From Streptosporangiaceae bacterium NEAU-GS5 (lineage in GTDB: Bacteria; Actinomycetota; Actinomycetes; Streptosporangiales; Streptosporangiaceae), in assembly GCA_017592665.1 (NCBI GenBank), contig JAGFNW010000048.1:1-58633 (forward strand): 58,633 nt of DNA. The letters are read 5' to 3'. Positions 35,701-44,746 of the stretch are shown here, one piece after another (the first letter of the stretch is position 1; each line of letters starts with the position of its first letter). Made by a program: the position numbers and the translations under genes. Below the pieces are notes generated by a model that ran no database searches, was not told the origin of the DNA, and was given only the letters and a program-made list of their open reading frames with translations.

Positions 35701-37077
35701 TCAGCCTGTGACATTGCCCGCGCCGCCGACCAGGGACTCGAGTTTGCTCTGGTAGTCGGCGGCTGCCTGGTCGGCCGTCTTGCCGGAGACGACCTCGGCC
35801 GTGGCCTCCTGCAGGGCCGTCGACACCTGCGGATAGACCGCGAGCGGCGGCCGGAAGGCGGTGATCGGCAGCACCTTGTCGGCGATGAACTTCAACATCG
35901 GGTCGGAGCCGAGGACCTTGTCGTTCACGTCCTGCCGCGAGGTGATGCGGATCTGCCCGGCCAGCTGCGACTCGGTCGCCTTGGCCGAATGCATGAACGC
36001 CAGCAGCTCCCACGCCAGCTTCGCGTTCTTCGAATAAGGATTGAGCACGCGGACGGCGCCGCCCGACATGCTGACGAAGTCCTGCCCGCGGATGCCCTTG
36101 CCCGGCTGCTCGGCCGGGATCAGGGCGAAGCCCACCTTGGCGTCGCGGTCGGGCATGGGGGCGACGCCGGCCTTCGGCTCGATCACGGCGCGCCAGAAGT
36201 AGTCGCCCTCCGCGAGGATGCCGATCTTGCCGGACGCGAAGTCGGCGAACGACTTGTCGCGGCCCTGCGCCTCCTGCTGCAGCCGGGGGTCGCCGAGCCC
36301 GGTCGAGTAGATCTGGTGGTAGAAGGCCAGCATGTCCTTGACGGCCTGGGACGCGCCCGCCCACTTGCCGTTGGCGTAGATCTCCTGGCCGGCGCCGACC
36401 AGCAGTGGCAGCGCGCCCTGCATGGTGGTGGCCTCGCCCATCGCCGTGCCGGCGTTGATCTGGATCGGCACCGGCACGCCCGACTTCTTCAGCGCCTGCC
36501 CGGCCGTGATGATGTCCTGCCACGAGGCCGGCTGCCAGTCGGCCGGCAGCCCCGCCTTGGCGAACAGGTCCTTGTTGAAGTACAGGACGCGGCCGTCGGT
36601 GCCCTGCGGTAAGCCGTACTTCTTGCCGTCGAAGATGCCGAGCCCCTGCACCGCCTGCGGGATCTGCGACCAGCCCTCCCACGAGTCGACCTCGGGCCCG
36701 GCCACCTCGTTGAGCGGCTTGATGTATCCGGCCTGGGCGAACTCGCCGACCCAGATGCCGTCGAGATCGATCACGTCGGCCCCGGTGCGGGACTTCAGAT
36801 CGAGCGCGATCTTCGTCTTGTACTGCTCGTCGTCCACGCCGCTCGGCTCGAACAGCACGTGGACCGTACGGCCCTTGGCCTTCTGCTCGGCCTCGAACTG
36901 GGGGATGACCCACTGCTTGGTCCAGTCGGCGGTCTCGGAGTTCTTGCCGCCGGAGATCGCGTTCGCCGTGAGCTTGAGCGTGACGCTGGTGTCGGTGGAA
37001 CCGGAGTCGGAGCCGCATGCCGCGGCCGCGGATGTCACAAGGAGGGCCGCCGCCACGGCCGCGAGAGCTGGTCTCAT
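35701..37077 (-). CDS. Carbohydrate ABC importer substrate-binding lipoprotein (SBP family 1)
   Basis: A 458-residue extracellular binding protein. The ATG at 37077 is preceded by GGGGAGG at six bases. The signal peptide ends with a lipobox-like AAAAC, Cys at about residue 20. Two-lobed SBP features include [38 protein letters not shown] and [13 protein letters not shown]. It is the first gene of the minus-strand cassette and divergent from prcB. The ligand is presumably a mannose-containing glycoside, judged only from the GH38 gene downstream. Confidence 0.92.
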   Translation of the reverse strand: MRPALAAVAAALLVTSAAAACGSDSGSTDTSVTLKLTANAISGGKNSETADWTKQWVIPQFEAEQKAKGRTVHVLFEPSGVDDEQYKTKIALDLKSRTGADVIDLDGIWVGEFAQAGYIKPLNEVAGPEVDSWEGWSQIPQAVQGLGIFDGKKYGLPQGTDGRVLYFNKDLFAKAGLPADWQPASWQDIITAGQALKKSGVPVPIQINAGTAMGEATTMQGALPLLVGAGQEIYANGKWAGASQAVKDMLAFYHQIYSTGLGDPRLQQEAQGRDKSFADFASGKIGILAEGDYFWRAVIEPKAGVAPMPDRDAKVGFALIPAEQPGKGIRGQDFVSMSGGAVRVLNPYSKNAKLAWELLAFMHSAKATESQLAGQIRITSRQDVNDKVLGSDPMLKFIADKVLPITAFRPPLAVYPQVSTALQEATAEVVSGKTADQAAADYQSKLESLVGGAGNVTG

Positions 37078-37131
37078 GATCTGCCTCCCCGTCGTAAAGA
37101 CGTACAGACATACCGACCTTCGCATGATCCG

Positions 37132-37141
37132 ACTGGCCAGT
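37132..37141. promoter_or_regulatory. ACTGGCCAGT palindrome in the sugar-cassette/prcB intergenic region
   Basis: A perfect 10-bp palindrome 54 bases upstream of the binding-protein gene. It is the clearest symmetrical element of the 208-base divergent gap and could be an operator for a sugar-responsive repressor. No regulator is encoded in the cassette. Confidence 0.35.
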
Positions 37142-37239
37142 AAAGAAACGGTTCGGTCAAGGTGTGAAGGGCTCAAGGGCCCGGGAGGCGGTTCGCCTTG
37201 GGCTGATCGGGAACAGTGCAACAGGGTCGCCGACCTGAG

Positions 37240-37245
37240 TAGGGT
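37240..37245 (+). promoter_or_regulatory. TAGGGT -10 hexamer for prcBA
   Basis: TAGGGT matches the -10 form seen before arc, pafA and helY. It lies 40 bases ahead of the prcB start, giving the proteasome core genes their own promoter separate from pup. Confidence 0.45.
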
Positions 37246-37285
37246 CAGGCGTAACAGCACGTACGAAGTTTCTGGAGGGAGTCGC

Positions 37286-38122
37286 GTGGCATCTCAGCCG
37301 GCCTGGATGAACAACCTCTTCGCGAATACGGGTTCCTCGTCGTTCACCGAGTTCCTCGGGACGCACGCGCCGGACCTGCTGCCGGCGCGCTCCCAGCAGC
37401 TCGCCGCTCCGGTCGGCGAGCAGATCCCGCACGCCACGACCATCGTGGCGATCACCTTCGCGGGGGGAGTGGTGATGGCCGGCGACCGGCGCGCCACCTC
37501 CGGCAACATCATCTCCCAGCGTGACATCGAGAAGGTGTTCCGCACCGACGACTTCTCCTGCATGGGCATCGCCGGCACGGCCAGCACGGGCCTGGAGATG
37601 GCCCGCCTCTACCGCGTCGAGCTCGAGCACTACGAGAAGATGGAGGGCCGGGCGCTGTCCACCGACGGCAAGGCCAACCGGCTCGCCACCATGATCCGGG
37701 GGAATCTCCCCATGGCCATGCAGGGCCTGGTGGTGGTCCCGCTGTTCGCCGCCTACGACCCCGACCGCGGCGCGGGCCGCATCTTCGGCTACGACGTCGG
37801 CGGCGGCCCCTACGAGCAGTATCAGTTCCACTCGATCGGGTCCGGCTCGATCTTCGCGCGCGGATCGATGAAGAAGCTCTACCGCGAGGGTCTCACCAAC
37901 GAGGACGCCGTGATCGTCGGCCTCCAGGCGCTCTACGACGCGGCCGACGACGACTCGGCGACCGGCGGCCCCGACCCCACTCGCAAGATCTGGCCCATGG
38001 TCTCGGTGATCACCGCGGACGGCTATCAGCGGCTGTCCGACGCCGAGATCGCCGGCCACGTCCAGACCATGCTGGAGGGCCGGATGGCAGACCCCGACGG
38101 CCCGACCGCGCCGCTCCACTAG
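37286..38122 (+). CDS. prcB: 20S proteasome beta subunit
   Basis: A 278-residue precursor starting GTG at 37286 after GGAGGGA. The 50-residue propeptide is removed between Ala50 and Thr51 ([10 protein letters not shown]), exposing the catalytic N-terminal Thr51. The mature part has [19 protein letters not shown] and [14 protein letters not shown], and the [16 protein letters not shown] region. It forms the inner rings of the core particle. prcA follows after 33 bases. The gene is separated from pup by the inserted carbohydrate cassette. Confidence 0.97.
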   Translation: MASQPAWMNNLFANTGSSSFTEFLGTHAPDLLPARSQQLAAPVGEQIPHATTIVAITFAGGVVMAGDRRATSGNIISQRDIEKVFRTDDFSCMGIAGTASTGLEMARLYRVELEHYEKMEGRALSTDGKANRLATMIRGNLPMAMQGLVVVPLFAAYDPDRGAGRIFGYDVGGGPYEQYQFHSIGSGSIFARGSMKKLYREGLTNEDAVIVGLQALYDAADDDSATGGPDPTRKIWPMVSVITADGYQRLSDAEIAGHVQTMLEGRMADPDGPTAPLH

Positions 38123-38155
38123 ATCCGCGTCAGATCCAGAGAGGATTAAGCACAG

Positions 38156-39034
38156 GTGTCTATGCCTTTCGGATACGCCTCGCCCGAGCAGATCATGCGG
38201 GACCGGGCGGAGTACGCGCGGAAGGGCATCGCCCGCGGCCGCAGCGTGGTCGTCATGCAGTACGTGGACGGCATCCTGTTCGTGGCGCCCAACCCCTCCA
38301 AGGCCCTGCACAAGATCAGCGAGATCTACGACCGGATCGGGTTCGCGGCCGTCGGCCGCTACAACGAGTTCGAGTCGCTGCGCCTGGCCGGCATTCGCTA
38401 CGCCGACATCAACGGCTACACCTACAACCGCAACGACGTCACCGGGCGCGGCCTGGCCAACCTCTACGCCAGCCAGCTCGGCATGATCTTCACCGACTCG
38501 ATCAAGTCGCTCGAGGTCGAGGTCGTCGTGGCCGAGGTGGGCGACAGCGCCGCCACCGACCAGATCTACCGCCTCACCTTCGACGGCTCCGTCTTCGACG
38601 AGCAGGGCATGTCGGTCATCGGCGGCGCGTCCGAGGCGGTCGCCCAGCGGCTCAAGGACGCCTACCGCGAGGGCCTTTCGCTCGGCGACGCCATCGGCGC
38701 CGCGCTGACCGCGCTCACCGAGCCGGGCGGCGAGCGGCCCGCGGCGGGCCAGCTGGAGGTGGCGGTCCTCGACCGCAACCGCGACGGCCGCAAGTTCCTG
38801 CGGCTGGCCGGGCCGCGGCTGGAGCGCCTGCTTGCCGAGACCACGCCCGCGGCGCCCGAGCCGAGCGCCGAGCCCGAGCCGCCGGCCGACGAGGCCGCAC
38901 CGGGCTCGCCGTCCGAGCCCTCCGGGCCGTCGCCGTCCGCGGGGCCGTTGGGGGCGCCGCCCGACTCCTCGCCCGAGACCGGCCCGCCCACCGGCCCTGA
39001 CGGCGAGATCGACACGGGCGAGTCTCCTCTGTGA
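38156..39034 (+). CDS. prcA: 20S proteasome alpha subunit
   Basis: A 292-residue subunit starting GTG at 38156; an ATG at 38162 is possible but further from AGAGGA. The start MPFGYASPEQIMRDRAEYARKG is the conserved gate region. The body carries RLAGIRYADINGYTYNRNDV. Residues beyond about 235 form a Pro/Ser/Glu-rich disordered tail of roughly 55 residues, longer than the mycobacterial protein of about 248. It forms the outer rings that gate entry and bind Arc's C-terminus. Confidence 0.96.
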   Translation: MSMPFGYASPEQIMRDRAEYARKGIARGRSVVVMQYVDGILFVAPNPSKALHKISEIYDRIGFAAVGRYNEFESLRLAGIRYADINGYTYNRNDVTGRGLANLYASQLGMIFTDSIKSLEVEVVVAEVGDSAATDQIYRLTFDGSVFDEQGMSVIGGASEAVAQRLKDAYREGLSLGDAIGAALTALTEPGGERPAAGQLEVAVLDRNRDGRKFLRLAGPRLERLLAETTPAAPEPSAEPEPPADEAAPGSPSEPSGPSPSAGPLGAPPDSSPETGPPTGPDGEIDTGESPL

Positions 39035-39102
39035 CCGGTGCTGTGACGCAGACCACCATTTCGGGCGAAACCAAATGGCGTCTTCGCTAGTCTCATCCGG
39101 TT

Positions 39103-39765
39103 GTGACGACCTTTGCGTTTGTACGGCGAGCCGCGCTCGCCCTCTGTGTTGTTCCGCTGGCCGCGTGCGGGAGCGGCGGCGCCACCGCCGCTCCCGAGGT
39201 GACGGTGACCGTCACCGCCACCCCCTCGGCCGGGGGCGCCTCAGCGGCCGCCGTGTCCTCTCCCGAGGCCTCCTCGGCGGCCACGCCGCGCCCGAGCGCC
39301 GCCGCGTCGCAGCCGGTCCTCGACTCGCCGGACGACGACGACTGGCCGGTGATCTCGGGCGCCAAGCCGGAGATCTTCGGCGCGCAGTTCCAGGCCGACC
39401 CGGGCCACGACTTCACCAAGGGCATCAGCCCGAGCCGCGACGGCGTCATCCGCGCCGAGCTCCGCACCATGCAGGATCAGAACGTGGTCGAATACGTGCC
39501 GGTCAAGTGGGCAAAGGACCACTGGGTGGCGCCGCCGGAGGGGGATGCCATGGCGTACGCCGCGGCGATCTCCTCCAGCGTCGACTTCCGGAGCGCGATC
39601 GGCTGCGGTTCCAAGGAAGACCAGACCATCAACGGCGAATACCTGGGCACGGAGCGCTGCTCGCGGGACAAGCTGATCTCCCGCGCCGTCAAGGGCAGGC
39701 TGTACGCCCTGGTCACGATCACGAGTGGGCGGGTGCAAAAGGTCGTGGAGATCTACACCGCCTGA
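39103..39765 (+). CDS. Secreted lipoprotein of unknown function
   Basis: A 220-residue protein starting GTG at 39103. A signal peptide ends in the lipobox LAAC (Cys about 22). A Thr/Ser/Ala/Pro-rich linker (to about 70) follows, then a globular domain containing two Cys residues (GCGSKE and ERCSRD) that could form a disulfide. A TAGTCT hexamer lies nine bases upstream with no ribosome site. The gene is inserted between prcA and pafA. I do not recognise the family. Confidence 0.75.
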   Translation: MTTFAFVRRAALALCVVPLAACGSGGATAAPEVTVTVTATPSAGGASAAAVSSPEASSAATPRPSAAASQPVLDSPDDDDWPVISGAKPEIFGAQFQADPGHDFTKGISPSRDGVIRAELRTMQDQNVVEYVPVKWAKDHWVAPPEGDAMAYAAAISSSVDFRSAIGCGSKEDQTINGEYLGTERCSRDKLISRAVKGRLYALVTITSGRVQKVVEIYTA

Positions 39766-39768
39766 GAA

Positions 39769-39774
39769 TAGGGT
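39769..39774 (+). promoter_or_regulatory. TAGGGT -10 hexamer, leaderless start of pafA
   Basis: TAGGGT ends six bases before the ATG at 39781 and no ribosome site is present. This is the textbook layout of a leaderless actinobacterial transcript and supports ATG 39781 over the GTG at 39778. Confidence 0.55.
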
Positions 39775-39780
39775 GATGTG

Positions 39781-41139
39781 ATGGACCGTCGCATTTTCGG
39801 GCTCGAGAACGAGTACGGCGTCACATGCACGTTCCGGGGGCAGCGCCGGCTGTCGCCCGACGAGGTGGCCCGTTACCTGTTCCGGCGCGTCGTGTCGTGG
39901 GGGCGTTCCAGCAACGTCTTCCTGCGCAACGGGGCCAGGCTCTACCTCGACGTCGGCAGCCATCCCGAATACGCCACACCCGAATGCGACAACGTCGTGG
40001 AGCTGGTGACCCACGACAAGGCGGGAGAGCGAATCCTCGAAGGCCTCCTCGTGGACGCCGAGAAGCGGCTCCGCGAGGAGGGCATCGCGGGCGACATCTA
40101 CCTGTTCAAGAACAACACCGACTCGGCCGGCAACTCCTACGGCTGCCACGAGAACTACCTCGTCGGCCGGCACGGCGAGTTCGGCCGCCTGGCCGACGTG
40201 CTGATCCCCTACCTGGTCACCCGGCAGATCATCTGCGGCGCCGGCAAGGTGCTGCAGACCCCGCGCGGCGCGGTCTACTGCGTCTCCCAGCGCGCCGAGC
40301 ACATCTGGGAGGGCGTGTCGTCGGCCACGACGCGCAGCCGCCCGATCATCAACACCCGCGACGAGCCCCACGCCGACGCCGAGCGGTTCCGCCGCCTGCA
40401 CGTCATCGTCGGCGACTCCAACATGAGCGAGACGACCATGCTGCTCAAGGTCGGCGCCACCGACCTCGTGCTGCGCATGATCGAGGCCGGGGTCGTGATG
40501 CGCGACCTGTCGCTGGAGAACCCGATCCGCGCCATCCGCGAGGTCTCCCACGACATGACCGGCCGCCGCCGGGTCAGGCTGGCCAACGGGCGCGAGGCGT
40601 CGTCCCTGGAGATCCAGCAGGAGTATCTGACGAAGGCGAAGGACTTCGTCGACCGCCGCGGCGGCGACGAGACGGCCAAGCGCGTCCTGGAGCTGTGGGA
40701 GCGCACGCTGCGTGCCGTCGACACGGGCGATCTCGACCTGGTCTCCCGCGAGATCGACTGGGTGACCAAATATCAGATGATTGAAAGATACAGAAAGAAG
40801 TACGACCTGCCGCTCTCGTCGCCGCGGGTGGCCCAGCTCGATCTGGCCTACCACGACGTGCATCGCAAGCGGGGCCTGTTCTACCTGCTGCAAAAGCGCG
40901 GCGCGGTGGAGCGGGTGGCCTCCGACATCAAGATCTTCGAGGCCAAGTCGGTGCCGCCGCAGACCACGCGGGCCCGGCTGCGCGGCGAGTTCATCCGCAA
41001 GGCGCAGGAGAAGCGGCGCGACTTCACCGTCGACTGGGTGCATCTCAAGCTCAACGACCAGGCGCAGCGCACGGTCCTTTGCAAGGATCCGTTCCGCGCC
41101 GTCGACGAGCGGGTCGACAAGCTCATCGCCGGGATGTGA
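39781..41139 (+). CDS. pafA: Pup-protein ligase PafA
   Basis: A 452-residue ligase. The N-terminal [11 protein letters not shown] has the metal-binding Glu9. The aspartate used in catalysis is Asp57 in [32 protein letters not shown] and [10 protein letters not shown] are shared with Dop, but the Dop-loop insertion is absent: the segment before Asp57 is about 39 residues shorter. It phosphorylates the C-terminal Glu of Pup and joins it to substrate lysines. The start was set at the ATG six bases after a -10 hexamer. Confidence 0.97.
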   Translation: MDRRIFGLENEYGVTCTFRGQRRLSPDEVARYLFRRVVSWGRSSNVFLRNGARLYLDVGSHPEYATPECDNVVELVTHDKAGERILEGLLVDAEKRLREEGIAGDIYLFKNNTDSAGNSYGCHENYLVGRHGEFGRLADVLIPYLVTRQIICGAGKVLQTPRGAVYCVSQRAEHIWEGVSSATTRSRPIINTRDEPHADAERFRRLHVIVGDSNMSETTMLLKVGATDLVLRMIEAGVVMRDLSLENPIRAIREVSHDMTGRRRVRLANGREASSLEIQQEYLTKAKDFVDRRGGDETAKRVLELWERTLRAVDTGDLDLVSREIDWVTKYQMIERYRKKYDLPLSSPRVAQLDLAYHDVHRKRGLFYLLQKRGAVERVASDIKIFEAKSVPPQTTRARLRGEFIRKAQEKRRDFTVDWVHLKLNDQAQRTVLCKDPFRAVDERVDKLIAGM

Positions 41140-41227
41140 TCACTTACCTCGCCTTGACGTCGGCTTCGGGTAGGGTCTAGCGAAACCCCGCAGTCTCCTT
41201 TTCGCAGTCTCCTTCAAGGATCCGATC

Positions 41228-42217
41228 ATGCGCCGCCGTCTGGCCGTAGTGGCCACCGTACCTCTGGTCTTTGCCGTCGCAGCCTGCGGCACGGCCACCA
41301 AGCAGACCGCCGCGAGCCCTTCGGCGAGCGGCAGTGTCGCCGCGGCCAACGGGCCTGCCGCCAACGTCAAGGACATAAAGGTCTCGGGTGTCGTGGGCAA
41401 GAAGCCCACGGTCACCTTCCCCGTCGGGCACCCCGCGGTCACCTCGTCCGCGCTGACCATCACCGAGGGCACGGGTGAGGCCGCCGTCGAAGGTGACACG
41501 CTCACGGCCAACGTGACCGTCTACAACTGGGATGGCAAGACCAACCCGTCGCCCGGCTCCGACTACGACCAGGGCCACTCCGAGTTCGTCACGGTGAAGA
41601 AGGGGCAGCTGCCGGCCGCCCTTTACGACGGGCTCCTCGGCGCCAAGCCGGGCGCCCGCGTTCTCGCCGTGGTCGCCAAGGACAATCTGACGCCCGAGCA
41701 GCTCGCCAGCGCCAAGCAGTCCGGCACCGACTTCGAGAACACCTCGCAGGTGCTGGTCATCGACGTGATGGCGGCCGCGCCCAAGGCGGCGCACGGGGCC
41801 GCAGCCGATCCCGGCATCAAGGGCGTCACGCTGGTGAATCCGGGCAACGACACGGCGCCCAAGCTGACCACCAAGACCAGCGAGAAGCCGCCGAAGGACC
41901 TCGTCGTCAAGACCGTCATCAAGGGCGAGGGCGCCCAGGTCAAGGCCGATCAGACGGTCCTCGCGCACTACACGGGCAAGATCTGGGGCTCCGACAAGCA
42001 GTTCGACTCCAGCTGGGACCGCGGCGCGCCGAGTTCGTTCGCGCTGAGCCAGGTCGTCAAGGGCTGGTCGCAGGGCCTGACGGGCGTTCCCATCGGCAGC
42101 CGCGTGGTGATCTCCATCCCGCCGGAGCTCGGATACGGCAAGGAAGGCAACGCGCAGGGCGGCATCAAGGGCACCGACACCCTGGTGTTCGTCGTCGACG
42201 TCCTCGCCGCGACGTAA
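41228..42217 (+). CDS. FKBP-type peptidyl-prolyl isomerase lipoprotein
   Basis: A 329-residue exported protein starting ATG at 41228 after AAGGA. The signal peptide ends in a lipobox VAAC (Cys about 19). Two FKBP-like domains follow. The first (about 65-180) lacks several catalytic aromatic residues and looks degenerate. The second (about 215-328) has the canonical VLAHYTGKIW, FDSSWDRG, VVKGWSQGL and IPPELGYG segments. It assists folding outside the membrane. A homologue is a steady companion of pafA in actinobacteria. Confidence 0.92.
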   Translation: MRRRLAVVATVPLVFAVAACGTATKQTAASPSASGSVAAANGPAANVKDIKVSGVVGKKPTVTFPVGHPAVTSSALTITEGTGEAAVEGDTLTANVTVYNWDGKTNPSPGSDYDQGHSEFVTVKKGQLPAALYDGLLGAKPGARVLAVVAKDNLTPEQLASAKQSGTDFENTSQVLVIDVMAAAPKAAHGAAADPGIKGVTLVNPGNDTAPKLTTKTSEKPPKDLVVKTVIKGEGAQVKADQTVLAHYTGKIWGSDKQFDSSWDRGAPSSFALSQVVKGWSQGLTGVPIGSRVVISIPPELGYGKEGNAQGGIKGTDTLVFVVDVLAAT

Positions 42218-42242
42218 CACAGATAGCAGAAAGCCCATGGAG

Positions 42243-42269
42243 GGACGGCCCGAGGCGGCGGGGCCGTCC
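42243..42269. terminator. Bidirectional hairpin after the FKBP gene
   Basis: GGACGGCCC (42243-42251) and GGGCCGTCC (42261-42269) form a perfect 9-bp GC stem with a 9-base loop. It is placed in the 69-base gap between convergent genes. No T-tract is seen. Confidence 0.65.
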
Positions 42270-42286
42270 GTCCAGGCTCGGCGCGG

Positions 42287-42655
42287 TCAGTTGATGGTGA
42301 CCGTGACCTGGACCATGCGCGGCGTGCCCGTCTGCGGGTTCGCCGGCGTGTAGCTCACGCTCACCGAGCACCCGGCGGCGGCCAAGCCGATCGGGCGGAC
42401 CGTGGCCGCCACCTCGACGCCGTCGCGCAGCGCCTTGGCGACCGGGGCCAGCGTGCGGCGCAGGTAGTCCTCGTCGAAGTTGCGCAGCCCGGCCAGCTGC
42501 TCGCGGGTGAGCGCGAAGTACTGCCGGATGGTGGCGCTCGGGTCCTTCTCCAGCTCGTCGGCCACCTGGGCGGACGCCTCGGGATCGTCCTGCACGACGG
42601 CGAGCACATAGTTGAGCGAGCGCTGGGTCAGCGGACGCGTGGTCTGGTCGGCCAT
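42287..42655 (-). CDS. Small protein of unknown function
   Basis: A 122-residue, probably soluble protein starting ATG at 42655 after GGAG. The first half is helical and acidic (VVQDDPEASAQVADELEKDP), and the second half ends in beta-rich VQVTVTIN. A single Cys is present. No family is recognised. It is divergent from the wHTH regulator at 42797, with a 141-base shared promoter region, so the regulator may control it. Confidence 0.65.
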   Translation of the reverse strand: MADQTTRPLTQRSLNYVLAVVQDDPEASAQVADELEKDPSATIRQYFALTREQLAGLRNFDEDYLRRTLAPVAKALRDGVEVAATVRPIGLAAAGCSVSVSYTPANPQTGTPRMVQVTVTIN

Positions 42656-42784
42656 GGGGGTCTCCTTCCTGTTCGTTCCTGTTGCGGAGGTCCGGATTGA
42701 AGCCGGACATCGGGAGGGTAGGCCGGGCTCCAGGCCGTCTCCGAGACCGTTCCAACGCCGTTTTCCGCCCGTTTTCCAGTCGCG

Positions 42785-42790
42785 TACGCT
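42785..42790 (+). promoter_or_regulatory. TACGCT -10 hexamer, leaderless start of the wHTH regulator
   Basis: TACGCT is followed by exactly six bases and then the GTG at 42797; no ribosome site lies between. Confidence 0.5.
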
Positions 42791-42796
42791 CGCAGC

Positions 42797-43414
42797 GTGA
42801 ACGATGACGAGGCGGTGGCGGCGCTGGGGGACCCGGTGCGCAGGGATCTCTACCGGTTCGTGGTAGGGCAGGGCCGGCCCGTCGGGCGCGGCGAGGCCGC
42901 CGAGGCCGTCGGGGTGCAGCGCACGCTGGCCGCCTTCCATCTGGACAAGCTGGTCGACGCGGGGCTGCTGGAGACCGGATTCCAGCGGCTGACCGAGCGC
43001 ACGGGGCCCGGCAGCGGCCGGCCCGCGAAGGTCTACCACCGCGCCAAGGGCGAGCACCAGGTCAGCCTGCCGCCGCGGGACTACCGGCTGATGGCCGGCC
43101 TGCTGGCCGACACCGTCGAACGGCTCGGCGGCGAGGAGACGGCCGAGGCGGTGGCCCGCGACGCGGGGGAGCGGGCGCGGACGGACGACCCGGTCGGCGC
43201 GCTCGAACGGCGCGGCTATGAGCCCTACGAGGACGGCGGCGTGGTCCACCTGCGCAACTGCCCGTTCCACATGCTGGCCGACGAGCAGCCGGTGCTGGTC
43301 TGCGCCATGAATCTCGCCCTGTGCCAAGGGCTCGCGGGGCCCGGCTATGAGGTGCGGCTGGACCCGAGGCCGGGAGAATGCTGCGTTACCCTCTCTAAAA
43401 TTAACGAAATTTGA
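42797..43414 (+). CDS. Winged-helix regulator with a C-terminal Cys cluster (SufR-like)
   Basis: A 205-residue transcription factor starting GTG at 42797. The N-terminal winged helix (about 5-80) resembles ArsR/DeoR-type domains (LGDPVRRDLYRFV, LAAFHLDKLVDAGLLE). A C-terminal sensing domain contains Cys155, Cys169, Cys176, Cys195 and Cys196, including NCPFHML. This resembles SufR-type regulators that bind an iron-sulfur cluster. The match is by layout, not a proven homology. The downstream DUF3291 gene begins 14 bases after its stop. Confidence 0.8.
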   Translation: MNDDEAVAALGDPVRRDLYRFVVGQGRPVGRGEAAEAVGVQRTLAAFHLDKLVDAGLLETGFQRLTERTGPGSGRPAKVYHRAKGEHQVSLPPRDYRLMAGLLADTVERLGGEETAEAVARDAGERARTDDPVGALERRGYEPYEDGGVVHLRNCPFHMLADEQPVLVCAMNLALCQGLAGPGYEVRLDPRPGECCVTLSKINEI

Positions 43415-43416
43415 CA

Positions 43417-43422
43417 TAGAAT
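43417..43422 (+). promoter_or_regulatory. TAGAAT -10 hexamer, leaderless start of the DUF3291 gene
   Basis: TAGAAT ends six bases before ATG 43429. Immediately upstream, AAAATT (43397-43402) and AAATTT (43407-43412) are a short inverted pair inside the end of the regulator gene, a possible autoregulatory site. Confidence 0.5.
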
Positions 43423-43428
43423 CACGGC

Positions 43429-43881
43429 ATGCATCTGGCCGAACTGAACGTGGCGCGCCTGCTCGCGCCGCTCGACGCCCCCCAACTCGCGAGCTTCGTG
43501 GCCGCGCTCGACCCGGTCAACGCCATGGCCGAGGCCGCCCCCGGCTTCCTGTGGCGGCTGAAGGACGAGGTCGCCCCCACGGTCCGGCACGACTACGGCG
43601 ACGACCTGCTGATCAACTGCTCGGTGTGGGAGTCGCGCGAGGCCCTGTGGAACTTCACCTACCGCACATCCCATCTGGCGTTCCTGCAACGCCGCCGGGA
43701 GTGGTTCAGCCGGATGGCCGAGCCGTTCATGGTGATGTGGTGGGTTCCGCCGGGAAGCTTCCCGACGGCGGCGCAGGCCATGGCGAGGCTCGAGCGCCTG
43801 CGCGCCGAAGGGCCGGGCCCGGAGGCCTTCACGTTCAGGTCCTTCTACGAGCTACCGGCCGAGGCGGAGGTCAGCGGCTGA
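43429..43881 (+). CDS. DUF3291 family protein
   Basis: A 150-residue protein matching the DUF3291 family by its segments LAELNVARLLAPLDAP, PGFLWRLKDE, SVWESREALWNFTYRTSHL and MVMWWVPPG. The fold is probably a ferredoxin-like dimeric alpha/beta barrel, as in antibiotic monooxygenase relatives; its reaction is unknown. It follows the Cys-rich regulator closely and may be its target. The last 11 bases overlap the end of the convergent phosphoesterase gene. Confidence 0.82.
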   Translation: MHLAELNVARLLAPLDAPQLASFVAALDPVNAMAEAAPGFLWRLKDEVAPTVRHDYGDDLLINCSVWESREALWNFTYRTSHLAFLQRRREWFSRMAEPFMVMWWVPPGSFPTAAQAMARLERLRAEGPGPEAFTFRSFYELPAEAEVSG

Positions 43882-44746
43882 GCACGACCTGGTCGAAGAC
43901 GCGTCCGCTGGCGTCGACGGCGGTCAGCGTGAGCTTGCCGCCCGCGATCTCGACGCCGACGAAGTGGTGCCGCTTGAAGGCCGCCGCGCGCTTGGGCTGC
44001 CCGGCGCAGCCCGACTTCAGCGGATAGAGGCCGGCGCCGCCGCCGCCGGTCACCACGTAGGAGACGCCCTTGCCGGACACGTACCGCTGGTAGTTGTGGT
44101 CGTGCCCGTTGAGCACCAGCGCCACGCGATGCCGCTCGAAGATCGGCACCCACATCTTGTCGACCGCCGGCGTCGAGCCGTGATAGGAGCACGACCACGC
44201 CGGCTGGTGGAACACGACGATCCGAAGCGCCGGGCCGGGCGCCGACAGCGTGTCGTCGAGCCAGCGGGTCTGCGCCGGCGACACGTCGTTGGCGTCCATG
44301 AACAGCAGCTGGGCGCCGGGGATGATCTTCGCGGTCGGCGGCCTGAGCAGCTTGAGGAAGGCCAGCTCCTCGGCCGCGTGCCCGCCGACCACGTCGTGGT
44401 TGCCGAGCGTGGCCCACATCGGCACGCCGAGCCGCTCGTACGGCTTGCGCAGCACCCGGTCGTACAGATCCGGCGAGCCGTCCGGATAGACGTTGTCGCC
44501 GGTCGTCACGATCGCGTCGACCCGGTGCCGCCCGGCCCACACGCGCATCTGCTTGGCCACCTGCGTCTGCTCCGGGGTGCCCGCGCCGAAGTCGCCCAGC
44601 ACGATGAACCCGGATTCGGCCGCCACGGGGCGCGGGGCGTTGGACGAGATCGGCGTGACGGGTGAAGGCTGAGCCGTAGAGGGCGAGCATCCCGTGGCGA
44701 GGGCGATGAGCGCCGCCGCCGCGATCACCCGGTGGAGCCGTGTCAT
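43871..44746 (-). CDS. Secreted metallophosphoesterase
   Basis: A 291-residue calcineurin-like phosphoesterase with a lipoprotein-type signal (ALATGC, Cys about 20). Metal-binding motifs in order are LGDFGAG, TTGDNVYPDG, LGNHDVVGG, VFHQPAWSCS and LNGHDHNYQR. This layout resembles purple acid phosphatases. It would act outside the membrane, perhaps in phosphate scavenging. The ATG at 44746 overlaps the stop of the DUF3866 gene (ATGA). Confidence 0.9.
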   Translation of the reverse strand: MTRLHRVIAAAALIALATGCSPSTAQPSPVTPISSNAPRPVAAESGFIVLGDFGAGTPEQTQVAKQMRVWAGRHRVDAIVTTGDNVYPDGSPDLYDRVLRKPYERLGVPMWATLGNHDVVGGHAAEELAFLKLLRPPTAKIIPGAQLLFMDANDVSPAQTRWLDDTLSAPGPALRIVVFHQPAWSCSYHGSTPAVDKMWVPIFERHRVALVLNGHDHNYQRYVSGKGVSYVVTGGGGAGLYPLKSGCAGQPKRAAAFKRHHFVGVEIAGGKLTLTAVDASGRVFDQVVLSR

